Source: an uncultured Dialister sp. | GTDB taxonomy: Bacteria > Bacillota > Negativicutes > Veillonellales > Dialisteraceae | DNA: 64,000 bases | NCBI GenBank assembly: GCA_902462205.1 | Contig: CABQAR010000001.1 | Coordinates: 186,001-250,000 of the forward strand | Direction of reading: 5' to 3' | Shown here: positions 25,562 to 34,700 of the stretch, piece by piece | How the letters are laid out: every line of letters begins with the position of its first letter | How positions within the stretch are numbered: position 1 is the stretch's first letter | Notes under the pieces: generated by a model | The model's input: the letters and a program-made list of their open reading frames with translations, nothing else | The model's database searches: none | What the model was told of the DNA's origin: nothing | Translations under genes and position numbers: made by a program

Positions 25562-27511
25562 ATGACTGGTGTAAAGAAGAAATATAAGGCACTGGCATTA
25601 TCTGTATGCCTGTGCCTGTCAGGGGTGTTCTGCTCCGCTGCGCAGGAGTTTCTTCCCATATCTGATGTCCGTGAAGGAATGCACGGATATGCAAAAACCG
25701 TAGTACATGGAACACAGATAGAAACTTTTGACGTGGATGTTTTAGGTGTCATGAAGCAGAAAGGGGCTACCGGCGGAGATCTCGTATTAGTCAAGGTATC
25801 AGGACCTCTGATTGATGAAACAGAAGGTATTGCACAAGGAATGAGCGGCAGTCCCGTTTATATAGACGGAAAACTGCTCGGCGCCGTGGCTTACGGATTT
25901 CCGCAGTCCGGCGGAAGGATAGGCATGGTTACGCCGATTTCAGATATGATAAATCTCTGGCTTGTAGATGACAAAAAAGAATCCTTTATACCAAAGCCTT
26001 CTGCGGATTTGATTCCGATAGATACGCCTCTTATGGCATCTGGATATACGGCCGGAGCCATGGATTACCTTTCAAATAAGATGCAGGATTTCCATATGGT
26101 TCCATATGCCGCGGTATCAGCAACGCAGGATGAGCAGGCAAGACCGTTGGAGGCAGGCGGCGCGGTAGCTGCTTCTCTGGTGACGGGGGATTTGAAATTA
26201 GGTGCTATCGGCACGGTTACCTATGTGGATAATGACCATATGGTCGCTTTCGGGCATCCGTTCATGAGTCGCGGCTCTTCCGATTATTTCATGCATAATT
26301 CATATATTTTCACGGTGGTTCCGAGTAAGAATATTCCTTTTAAATTGGGCTCCGTGGGGGCTGAGATTGGCGTGGTTAATCAGGATCGTGGAGCAGGGAT
26401 CAGCGGAATCAGCGGCGGCCTTCCGGATTCCGTGGCTCTTCATGCCTCTGTTAAGGATGAAGACACTGGCGCAATCAAGAATCTTAATGTCCGTATGATT
26501 CAAAATGAATCATTACTGCCGACTCTTTCTGCCACAGCTGTTTATAATGCGGTCAGTACGACGATGGACAGACGAGGGCAGGGTACTGTCAGGTTCAGCT
26601 ATACCTTGCATCCTGAGGATATGAAGCAAAAGCCATTTACAAGGACAAATATGTATTGGTCGTCTTCTGATATAGCAGAACGTAGTGTGGATGAAATATA
26701 TCAGATCGTTAAGCTGCTTGAACAAAATCGATTCGAACCATATAAATTGAGAAGCATTTCGATGGATATGCAGGTGACGAGGGAAAGAAATACGGCACAG
26801 CTTCTTGATGCATCGGCATCGCCGATTATCGTCAGCCCCGGAGATACGGTATATATTCGGGCGCGGCTTCAGGCGTGGCGAGGAGAGATATTTTATAAGG
26901 ATTTGACGTTTACCGTCCCTAAAGACCAGCCCTTTGGCGAGATGATCCTTGAAGTGCGCGGAGGAGGAGTGATTCCGCTTCCATACCTGATCCAGCAGCA
27001 GAAATACAACTTAACGGAAGAGATACTGAATAGGTTGCGGAATTATAAGGATTTTAACGAGCTTCACGATAAGCTCATGAATGAAGATCAAAACAATCAG
27101 GTTGTTGTGGAAATTATCGATCCTGATGTGAGCATGGTGGCTAAAGATGAGGAACGGCAGACAAAAGCTGAAATCCAAGACCGACCGGATAACCGTAATC
27201 CTGATTACCTGAAAAACAAGGAAGGCGGACAGGGTGCGGATGGCAGTAAGGAAACCGCTAAAAGCCGCGTAGATACCAACTATGTTGTTTATGGAGACGG
27301 GCAGTTTAGTTTCAAGGTAATGGCGCCTGCAGAAAGAGACGAGGCCCTTAAAAAGCTGGCAAAGACAAATAAGAAGTTATCAGCAGAGATGTCTACGGAC
27401 GAAAAAGAACTTACCGAATCAGATAAGTCAAACGGTACAGACGAGAAGAAAAAAGATAAAGCAGGGAAGGAACCGGATACAAAGCGGGAAAAGAATCAGG
27501 ATAAAAAATGA
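25562..27511 (+). CDS. exported S55 (SpoIVB-type) serine peptidase domain protein
   Basis: A 649-residue exported protein: signal peptide ending near residue 28, then an S55-type region with GMHGYAKTV, the catalytic-serine motif GMSGSPVYIDGKLLGAV (about residues 93-109) and GTVTYVDNDHMVAFGHPF (about 217-234) with a candidate catalytic histidine. A middle region of unknown fold follows, then a very lysine/glutamate-rich tail from about 530. SpoIVB in sporulating Firmicutes activates sigmaK by cutting a membrane regulator; no sporulation context is seen here. GGGAG 7 nt before ATG 25562 decides the start. It precedes the mla genes. Confidence 0.82.
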   Translation: MTGVKKKYKALALSVCLCLSGVFCSAAQEFLPISDVREGMHGYAKTVVHGTQIETFDVDVLGVMKQKGATGGDLVLVKVSGPLIDETEGIAQGMSGSPVYIDGKLLGAVAYGFPQSGGRIGMVTPISDMINLWLVDDKKESFIPKPSADLIPIDTPLMASGYTAGAMDYLSNKMQDFHMVPYAAVSATQDEQARPLEAGGAVAASLVTGDLKLGAIGTVTYVDNDHMVAFGHPFMSRGSSDYFMHNSYIFTVVPSKNIPFKLGSVGAEIGVVNQDRGAGISGISGGLPDSVALHASVKDEDTGAIKNLNVRMIQNESLLPTLSATAVYNAVSTTMDRRGQGTVRFSYTLHPEDMKQKPFTRTNMYWSSSDIAERSVDEIYQIVKLLEQNRFEPYKLRSISMDMQVTRERNTAQLLDASASPIIVSPGDTVYIRARLQAWRGEIFYKDLTFTVPKDQPFGEMILEVRGGGVIPLPYLIQQQKYNLTEEILNRLRNYKDFNELHDKLMNEDQNNQVVVEIIDPDVSMVAKDEERQTKAEIQDRPDNRNPDYLKNKEGGQGADGSKETAKSRVDTNYVVYGDGQFSFKVMAPAERDEALKKLAKTNKKLSAEMSTDEKELTESDKSNGTDEKKKDKAGKEPDTKREKNQDKK

Positions 27512-27529
27512 CGCGTGGTCAAAATTTAA

Positions 27530-27558
27530 TTGTAATTGATTTTATTTTAGGCTATCAT
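27530..27558 (+). promoter_or_regulatory. promoter of the mla-tolC-tamB gene group
   Basis: TTGTAA (27530-27535), 17 nt, TATCAT (27553-27558), about 45 nt before mlaE. It is the only clear promoter before the long run of envelope genes that follows. Confidence 0.55.
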
Positions 27559-27603
27559 ATCAAGTGATCAGATTCGTATATTGGTAAATAAGGAGCTTAT
27601 GCA

Positions 27604-28365
27604 GTGCAGTTTTTCGAATTATTGGGAAGAAAAACTTTAGGCATATTTCATCAGCTTGGAGCAGTTATATTACTTCTGGCAGCCACATGCCGGGAGTTGA
27701 ATCGCATCCGTCCCAAAGAAACAGCAAAACAATGCCTTGATCTTGGTGTGATGTCCCTTCCGATCGTGGCGCTGACCCTTTTGTTTACAGGGATGGTGCT
27801 GTCGGTGCAGATTGCCGGTGAATTGACGAAATATGGAGCGGAATTCACTGTGGGCGCCGTGGTTGCGATTGCTATGGGGCGTGAATTGGGCCCTGTGCTT
27901 TGCGGCGTCGTCCTGGCCGGCAGGGTTGGCGCGGCCATCACTGCTGAAATCGGTACCATGCGTGTGACGGAACAGATAGATGCTCTGCGCTGCATGGCAG
28001 TCAGTCCAGTGGGATATTTGGTTCTGCCAAGAGTGGCAGCATGTATGACAATGCTGCCTTTGCTTACTGTATTTGGCGTTTCTATCGGAGTCTTTGGCGG
28101 CATGATCGTAGCATCACTTACCCATGGGGTATCGTCCTATTCTTTCATGCATTCCATCCAGATGTTCTGTGTACCCTCCGATCTTTATATCGGGGTTATA
28201 AAGTCCATCATCTTCGGCATGATCGTGGCTTTGGTCGGATGTGACAGGGGCATGACCTGCGAGGCTGGGGCAGAAGGTGTAGGCAAGGCGACGACCCAGT
28301 CTGTTGTTTACTCTATCGTTATGCTGTTTGCAGCAAATTATCTGCTTTCTTCTGTTTTATTCTGA
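27604..28365 (+). CDS. mlaE: MlaE-type phospholipid-transport permease
   Basis: Inner-membrane permease of the Mla ABC system that moves phospholipids between inner and outer membranes. The 253-residue protein has about five membrane segments and the family signatures GRELGPVLCGVVLAGRVGAAI and AEIGTMRVTEQIDAL. The start is GTG, with AGGAG 8 nt upstream. It is followed by the ATPase (8 nt) and MCE genes (4-base overlap). Confidence 0.95.
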   Translation: MQFFELLGRKTLGIFHQLGAVILLLAATCRELNRIRPKETAKQCLDLGVMSLPIVALTLLFTGMVLSVQIAGELTKYGAEFTVGAVVAIAMGRELGPVLCGVVLAGRVGAAITAEIGTMRVTEQIDALRCMAVSPVGYLVLPRVAACMTMLPLLTVFGVSIGVFGGMIVASLTHGVSSYSFMHSIQMFCVPSDLYIGVIKSIIFGMIVALVGCDRGMTCEAGAEGVGKATTQSVVYSIVMLFAANYLLSSVLF

Positions 28366-28373
28366 GGATATGT

Positions 28374-29135
28374 ATGATTGAAATCGAGCATGTATATTTA
28401 TCTTTTGGAAAAAGAAAAATATTACAGGATGTGAATTTACAAATCAATGAAGGGGAGACGATGGTGATTTTAGGAGCCTCAGGCTCTGGGAAATCGACAC
28501 TCCTTAAGCTGATGATCGGACTTCTGAAACCGGATTCAGGACGGATATTGATAAACGGCAAAGAAATTTCATCCATGACGGAGAGGGAAATCAATATCGA
28601 AAGACGGAATATGGGGATGGTGTTCCAGTATTCGGCGCTCTTTGATTCCATGAATGTGAAAGAAAACGTTGCATTCGGACTCAGGCAGCATATGAAACTA
28701 GGTGAATCAGAAGTTGAACAGATTGTTGAGGAAAAGCTTCATCTTGTGGGATTAGACGGTATAAGCGACCTGATGCCGGCAAATCTATCGGGTGGGATGA
28801 AAAAGCGGGTAAGTCTGGCAAGGGCGATAGCCCTCGAGCCTAAAATCATTCTTTACGATGAACCCACGGCGGGACTTGACCCTATCCGCTCGACGGATAT
28901 CAGCTTATTAATTAAAAGGACGCAACGTGAAATGAATGCGACGAGTATCGTCGTTACCCATGATTTAAGATCTGCGGGGATGATTGCCGACAGGATGGCG
29001 TTTTTGCATGATGGATCCTTTTTGGCGGTTGGCACGACTGAAATGCTCTATAAATCAGAAGATATCAGAGTCAGGCAGTTTATGAATGGACTGCCATCTG
29101 ATGAAAGTATGTTAAAGGCAGGTAATGTGGAATGA
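28374..29135 (+). CDS. mlaF: MlaF-type ABC transporter ATPase
   Basis: Powers the MlaE permease. The 253-residue ABC domain has Walker A GASGSGKST (about residues 34-42), the Q-loop VFQYSALFDSM, the signature NLSGGMKKRVSLARA, Walker B IILYDEPTAGLDP and the switch histidine in VVTHDLRSA. FQYSALFDS is characteristic of MlaF proteins. No separate mlaB (STAS) gene lies nearby. Overlaps mlaD by 4 bases. Confidence 0.95.
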   Translation: MIEIEHVYLSFGKRKILQDVNLQINEGETMVILGASGSGKSTLLKLMIGLLKPDSGRILINGKEISSMTEREINIERRNMGMVFQYSALFDSMNVKENVAFGLRQHMKLGESEVEQIVEEKLHLVGLDGISDLMPANLSGGMKKRVSLARAIALEPKIILYDEPTAGLDPIRSTDISLLIKRTQREMNATSIVVTHDLRSAGMIADRMAFLHDGSFLAVGTTEMLYKSEDIRVRQFMNGLPSDESMLKAGNVE

Positions 29136-30280
29136 AGTGGTCTACAGAAGCGAAAGTCGGTATATTCTCCCTTGCGGGGATCCTTGTTTTTGCAGCCATT
29201 ATCGTTCAGCTGAGCAGTACGGCTCTTTTTGGCAAGAGCGGCTTCCATGTCACCGCCTATTTTCAGGAAGCAGAAGGGATCAAGCCGGGAAATCCTATCC
29301 ATTATGCCGGTGTTGAAGTTGGAAAGGTAGACAGAATCACTGTTGAAAACGGAGAAGCGGTACTGAATCTCCGGTTTTATGATGATGTCAGAGTTCCGAA
29401 AGATGCGGATTTCACGATACAGACCAGCAGCGTCATGGGAGGACGGTTTATCAAGGCGACCGGCGGCCATCAGGGGCGCGGCTATTTACAGGATGGCATG
29501 ACTGTGCAAGGACAGGCGACACCGGGGATTGATGCCGCTATGGATAAGATGGACAAGCTGATGGCATCTGCCCAGATGATGCTTGATGGAATCAATAACA
29601 TCGTTTCTGATCCTGCATCACAAAAAAATGTTAAAAACAGTTTGAATAATTTTGATGCCGTATCTGAAAATCTTGCCATATTGACCGCACAGGGAATACA
29701 GATTGCGGATCAGATACAGGGGGTCACGTCCCAAATGAATTCCATGCTGTATCAGTTAAACGGAGACGGTAAGACAGTTGCTGATGCAAGAAAAATTATG
29801 GATAATCTGGCGGTGGCATCGGAGAACGCTAAATTGATTTCCGGAGATGCCAGAAATCTTTCGGGCAAATTAAATCATTTAATGGATGGGGAAAGCCTGT
29901 CCGTATCGGGAGAATTGTTATATAATACTAAGAAAGATGATTTTTCACCAAATGCAGCACTCCGGATTGGCGGGGATTCATTTGCATTACTTGGGGTGGA
30001 GTCTTTGGGTAATGATACTGTGTATAATGCACAGTATGGCAGAAAACAGGGGAACATGGCTTTACGTGGAGGAATAGTCCGGAATAAATTGGGAGTCGGG
30101 GCTTCTTACGATAAGGATCGTTGGAAGTTTGACGCAGATTTATTTGATCCCAATGATTTAACGGTCAGATTGCATACCGCATATGAGGTATATCCCGGAA
30201 TTTATGCAGTGGGGCAGTCGATATTCCCGCATTCCCGCCGAGGCGGCGGAGAATACGTCGGTATTGGTTATACATATTAA
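29132..30280 (+). CDS. mlaD: MlaD-type MCE protein with C-terminal beta-rich domain
   Basis: A 382-residue protein: one N-terminal membrane anchor (about residues 8-28), one MCE domain (about 37-115, with GIKPGNPIHYAGVEVGKV), a long helical stretch rich in Asn/Gln/Met (about 130-255), then about 120 residues of alternating beta-strand character (FALLGVESLGNDTVYNAQYG, GEYVGIGYTY at the end). E. coli MlaD is about 183 residues and lacks the last part. A MlaD forming a transenvelope bridge with an outer-membrane barrel has been described in Veillonella, and this architecture fits it. It would remove the need for MlaA and MlaC, which are not seen here. Confidence 0.9.
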   Translation: MKWSTEAKVGIFSLAGILVFAAIIVQLSSTALFGKSGFHVTAYFQEAEGIKPGNPIHYAGVEVGKVDRITVENGEAVLNLRFYDDVRVPKDADFTIQTSSVMGGRFIKATGGHQGRGYLQDGMTVQGQATPGIDAAMDKMDKLMASAQMMLDGINNIVSDPASQKNVKNSLNNFDAVSENLAILTAQGIQIADQIQGVTSQMNSMLYQLNGDGKTVADARKIMDNLAVASENAKLISGDARNLSGKLNHLMDGESLSVSGELLYNTKKDDFSPNAALRIGGDSFALLGVESLGNDTVYNAQYGRKQGNMALRGGIVRNKLGVGASYDKDRWKFDADLFDPNDLTVRLHTAYEVYPGIYAVGQSIFPHSRRGGGEYVGIGYTY

Positions 30281-30301
30281 GACAGTCTTAGAAAGGGCAA
30301 T

Positions 30302-31762
30302 ATGAATATGAATAAACGTAAAAGCATGATCTTGACAGCAGCCTTACTGATGACGCTATCCGCAGGAACTGTTGCACAGGCAAGGGAAGAACTTCACCTA
30401 ACGACAGATTATAAACTAACGGAAAAAGCAATTGAGTCACAGATGAAGAAAGCAGATACCAAGCGTGAAATTAATTTTGATAATATGCTTCTTCAGCAGA
30501 ATCTCAACGGACTTATGCCCAAAGCAGAAAATTCTTCTGCAGCGAATTCTCTTAATATAGACTTGAAAGGTGCGGTTGCCACAGCTGTCCAAAATAACAG
30601 GGATATCCGGCTGGCGGAGCTGTCACTGGCTGATGCCGAAGCAACGGTAAGCGAGACAGCGGCACAAAAGAATCCGTCTTTAGGATACTCATGGAAAGGT
30701 ACAAAAGTAAATATTACTGATACGCACTCCTATAGCCAGGGATTGTCTGTTACATGGCCGATCTGGACCGGCGGTAAGGTAGAAGGGGCGATCGAGTCTG
30801 CCCGTTATGCAGAGGATATCGCCCATGTCAATGTGTACCAGACAGAAGCAGCGACAAAGCTTTCTGCTGCTAAGGCTTATTACCAGTATCTGGAAGCTAT
30901 TAATTTGGCGGATATTGCCAATGAATCCGTTACCAATCTGGACGGACATCTGACCAATGTCAAACAGCAATATGCTGCAGGCATTGTGGCGAAGCTTGAT
31001 GTCTTATCCTCCAATGTCTCTCTGGCAAATGCAAAGCAAAGCAGTATCTCTGCGGCAAATTCCAGAGATGTGGCAGAAGCAAACTTGAACAATATCATGC
31101 GTATTCCCATGAATACGAAATTAAATCCTGTCGATAAGAATTTCCCGGAGCCTGAATTTGATATTACGATGGAGCAGGCAATCGCCATGGGGGAAAAGTA
31201 CCGCTGGGAGCTCATCAAGGCAGATTATAACGTTCGTATCGCAAAAGAGAAAATCCGTATCGCGAAAGCCGGATATATGCCGACAGTCGCCGTGGGAGGC
31301 GGATATAGCTGGGATACAGCAGCCCTTAGCGGGTTCGATAAGGACAATTGGTCAGTGTACAGTACGGTGAGCTGGAGCCTTTGGGATGGCGGTGCTACGG
31401 ATGCGAGCATCAAAAGTGCGAATATAGGTCTGAAGACCGCAGAAGAGACACTGCTGCAGGCGCGGGAAGGCGTAGAGCTGGAAATCCGTCAGGATTATCT
31501 TAACGTTCTTTCTGCAAAAGAAGAAATCCGTGCGACGGAAGCCGCGGTAGAGCAGGCGCAGGAGGCGTATAAGATTGCAACCGTACGGTATCGTTCCGGT
31601 GTGGGAATCAACCTTGACGTACTGGATGCACAGCTTCAGCTGAATCAGGCAAGAACGAACTACATTACCGCGTTGTATAATTATAATATCGGATTGGCAA
31701 CCCTTGAAAATGCAATGGGAGTTCCGGCAATTATTCATCCGGAGTTTATGAAAAAGAATTGA
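30302..31762 (+). CDS. tolC: TolC-family outer-membrane efflux protein
   Basis: A 486-residue TolC-like protein with a signal peptide (cut after AGTVAQA near residue 27), an unusual linker of about 60 residues, then two repeated OEP halves. Helical-tunnel signatures include DLKGAVATAVQNNRDIRLAELSL and the C-terminal RYRSGVGINLDVLDAQLQLNQARTNY. TolC forms a trimeric outer-membrane channel for tripartite efflux or type I secretion. Here it sits between mlaD and tamB rather than beside a pump, so its partner is unknown; it may serve envelope lipid or protein export. Confidence 0.93.
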   Translation: MNMNKRKSMILTAALLMTLSAGTVAQAREELHLTTDYKLTEKAIESQMKKADTKREINFDNMLLQQNLNGLMPKAENSSAANSLNIDLKGAVATAVQNNRDIRLAELSLADAEATVSETAAQKNPSLGYSWKGTKVNITDTHSYSQGLSVTWPIWTGGKVEGAIESARYAEDIAHVNVYQTEAATKLSAAKAYYQYLEAINLADIANESVTNLDGHLTNVKQQYAAGIVAKLDVLSSNVSLANAKQSSISAANSRDVAEANLNNIMRIPMNTKLNPVDKNFPEPEFDITMEQAIAMGEKYRWELIKADYNVRIAKEKIRIAKAGYMPTVAVGGGYSWDTAALSGFDKDNWSVYSTVSWSLWDGGATDASIKSANIGLKTAEETLLQAREGVELEIRQDYLNVLSAKEEIRATEAAVEQAQEAYKIATVRYRSGVGINLDVLDAQLQLNQARTNYITALYNYNIGLATLENAMGVPAIIHPEFMKKN

Positions 31763-31786
31763 TATTGATTATTTAAGGAGTCCGTT

Positions 31787-34700
31787 TTGAGTTCAAAGCT
31801 TAAGTGGTGGCTCAATGGGATCGGGGCAGTCATTTTTGTAGTGGTTGCCGTTGTATATCTTATTGTCCGACCGATTGTGGTTCAGAATCTGGAGCCTGTT
31901 ATCCAAAAGGCTGTAGCGGAAAAAGTCAATGGAAGTCTGGCGTGGCGTTCCATGGATCTTGATCCCCAATATAATCTGTCCTTTGATTATGTTGAGTTAA
32001 AGGATGGGAGTGATGAGGGCGTTTTAAAGTCGCCTAATATTACTATTGACTGGTCTCTTTCCGGCTTATATGCCTACATGATGAATAATGGGAATATCGT
32101 AGACGTCGTCCGTGGCGTGACTGTAGAGGAGCCCGAACTGACTGTACGTGAAAAAACGGATGGTTCATGGAATGTACAGAATCTTTTGAAGCCTGCAAAA
32201 GATGATACGACCGGTGATTTTAAGGGAAAAGTTTTTCTGAATAAGGGAAATGTCAAAGTAGAATTTAACACCGGAGATACATATCAGTTTCATGCGATTG
32301 ATGGTAAATTCGCATGGCAGGATGATAAAAAGATCAAGGGAACCATAGATGGGACCTTCTTGGAAACGCCTTTTAAGGGTGATTTACTATATACAAATGA
32401 AAATAATTTTGAAGGGAATGTGCAAACGGAATCGGTGCCTTTAAATTCTTTGAAGCCACTGATCAATAAGATGCCCGATACGATGCATTCTTTTGAGGTT
32501 AAAGCCGGTACGGGAGAAGTGACGAGCGCCAAAATTTGGAGAAGTGATGGCGCTCTGTCTTATCACGTGAAGGGCCGCCTGGATCAAGCCGAAATGAGCT
32601 ATACGCAATACGCTCTTACGGATGGGGCGGCCTTTTTTGATATTTATGATGGCGTACTCCAGGTTCAGAATTTCTCTGGAAAAATCAACGGGCAGAAAAT
32701 TACGGGGAATATGAATGTAAACTGGAAAGAAGAATCACCGGCACTTGATGGGGATGTGAAATTCTCGCAGATTGAAATTGAAGAGGTGCTTCCTGATGAA
32801 GGGTTGAAAGGAACCGTGACCGGAAGCGGATACATATCGGGAACGGTGGCTGCTCCCTCATGCGTGGGTACGATTTTTGTTAAAGACGGGGCTTATCAGG
32901 ATGTTGCCGTCAAGGACGGTGAGGCATCTTTCAGTTATAGGAATAACGGGATTGAAGTATCTTCGTTACAGGCACATACTGCAAGCGGCTTCATTACCGG
33001 ACATGGAAAATTAGATGTAGGGAATGGCGGGTTCAATGGGGAGGTTGTGGCAGAAGATATTGACCTGTCACAGCTTCCGACGGGATATGATTTATCCGGT
33101 ACGGTAACAGGCTCTGCTATTGTTAACGGGAGTTATACAGATGGAAGCATGGTTCTGTATGATGCGACTGTAGAAGGAAACGGGAAAAATATTTCCTACA
33201 ACGGTAATGAATCAGGGGTGATATCGGGGGAAGGCGTTTATGAAAACGGGGGATGGACAGCTTCTTTTGTCGGAAGTGATTTAAATATTCAAGGGATAAG
33301 TGCGGATTCTGTGGCAGGGAAGATAAGGAAAGAGGGGGGAACCTATACTATTTCTTATTTAAACGGGAGTGATAAGGAAAGTGCATTCTCTGTTCATGGA
33401 ATTTATTCTGACAGTTATATTTCCTTAAATGCAACAGGGACGAATGTGGATATTTCGAAGTTCTCGCAAATATCAGATGTTGATATGGCAGGGAAGGCCT
33501 CATTCGATATGAAAATAGGAGGGTCTTCTGCAGCGCCATCGTTGGAAGGGAATATCCACGCCAGGAACGGGCATCTTCAAACTGCACGATTCGACTCTAT
33601 TGACGGATATATAACAAGTGCGGACAATCAATTGAATGTTAATTCCATCCTTTGGAAATATAATAGTGGAGTCCATAAGGTGTCCGGCTATGTTGGCTTG
33701 GAGCAGCAGCATTCGTTGGAGCTGCATGTTGAAAGCAGCAATATCCGTATAGAAAACTTATTGTCCATGGCATCTCTTTCATATCCGGTGACGGGATGGA
33801 TTGAAAATAAGATGGATATTACCGGTACCATGGATAATCCCCGTGTGACAGGAGATTTTCTTGCATGGGATGGCTCGGTATCGGACCAGCTCTTCCAAAG
33901 CGCTTCCGGAGAGTATTCCTATGCAGATGGGAAAGCAAGCATTAAAAATGGATTGGCTTATATTTATGATGGGACAGCTTATCTGCAGGGAAGCGTTGAT
34001 AAAGATAATCTGGATTTAAAACTCTCCATGATAGACGTGGAAATCGGAAAGGTGGTGCCGGATAAGGGGGCGACGGGGAAAGTCGCATTAAATGGGCACG
34101 TCTTCGGCACGACAGGGAATCCTTCGTTTGAGGGGACGATACAGAGCCGGAGGATCGATGTTGGCGACGGGCATCTTGGCATGATTTCCGCCGGTATTAA
34201 TTACGGTGACCACGTGTTGTCCATTGTGGATGGAAGCTTCCGTCAGGGAACAGGGGATTTTAAGTGGAAGGGCGTCTATAATGACAACTTGGGGACAGTT
34301 TCCGGAGATTTAGGATTCCAGAATTGGGATGTAGGTGAAGTCGTTAAATTTTTCAAGCTGCCGGTTTCTAATGTCAGCGGAACGGTGGATGGAGGCATGT
34401 CAATAAGCGGTACGCTGGAAGACCCGAATGTATCCTTCCGTGCGAAAGTTAATGAGGGGCATTTGGCGGATACGATAATCGGACAGGGAGACATTGATTT
34501 TTCCTATATCAATCATGCGCTTTCCATTCGTAAGCTTTATATACCTGTAGGGAAAGGCATTTTGGCAGCAGAGGGGGGCATGTCTGCAGAGGGGGATCTT
34601 AATTTAAAATTTGCCGCAAATGGCATGGATATCGCATGGATTCCCAAGATTTTAGGAAAGGATAATATCCATTTAGGCGGAGAATTAACCACAGCTGTTG

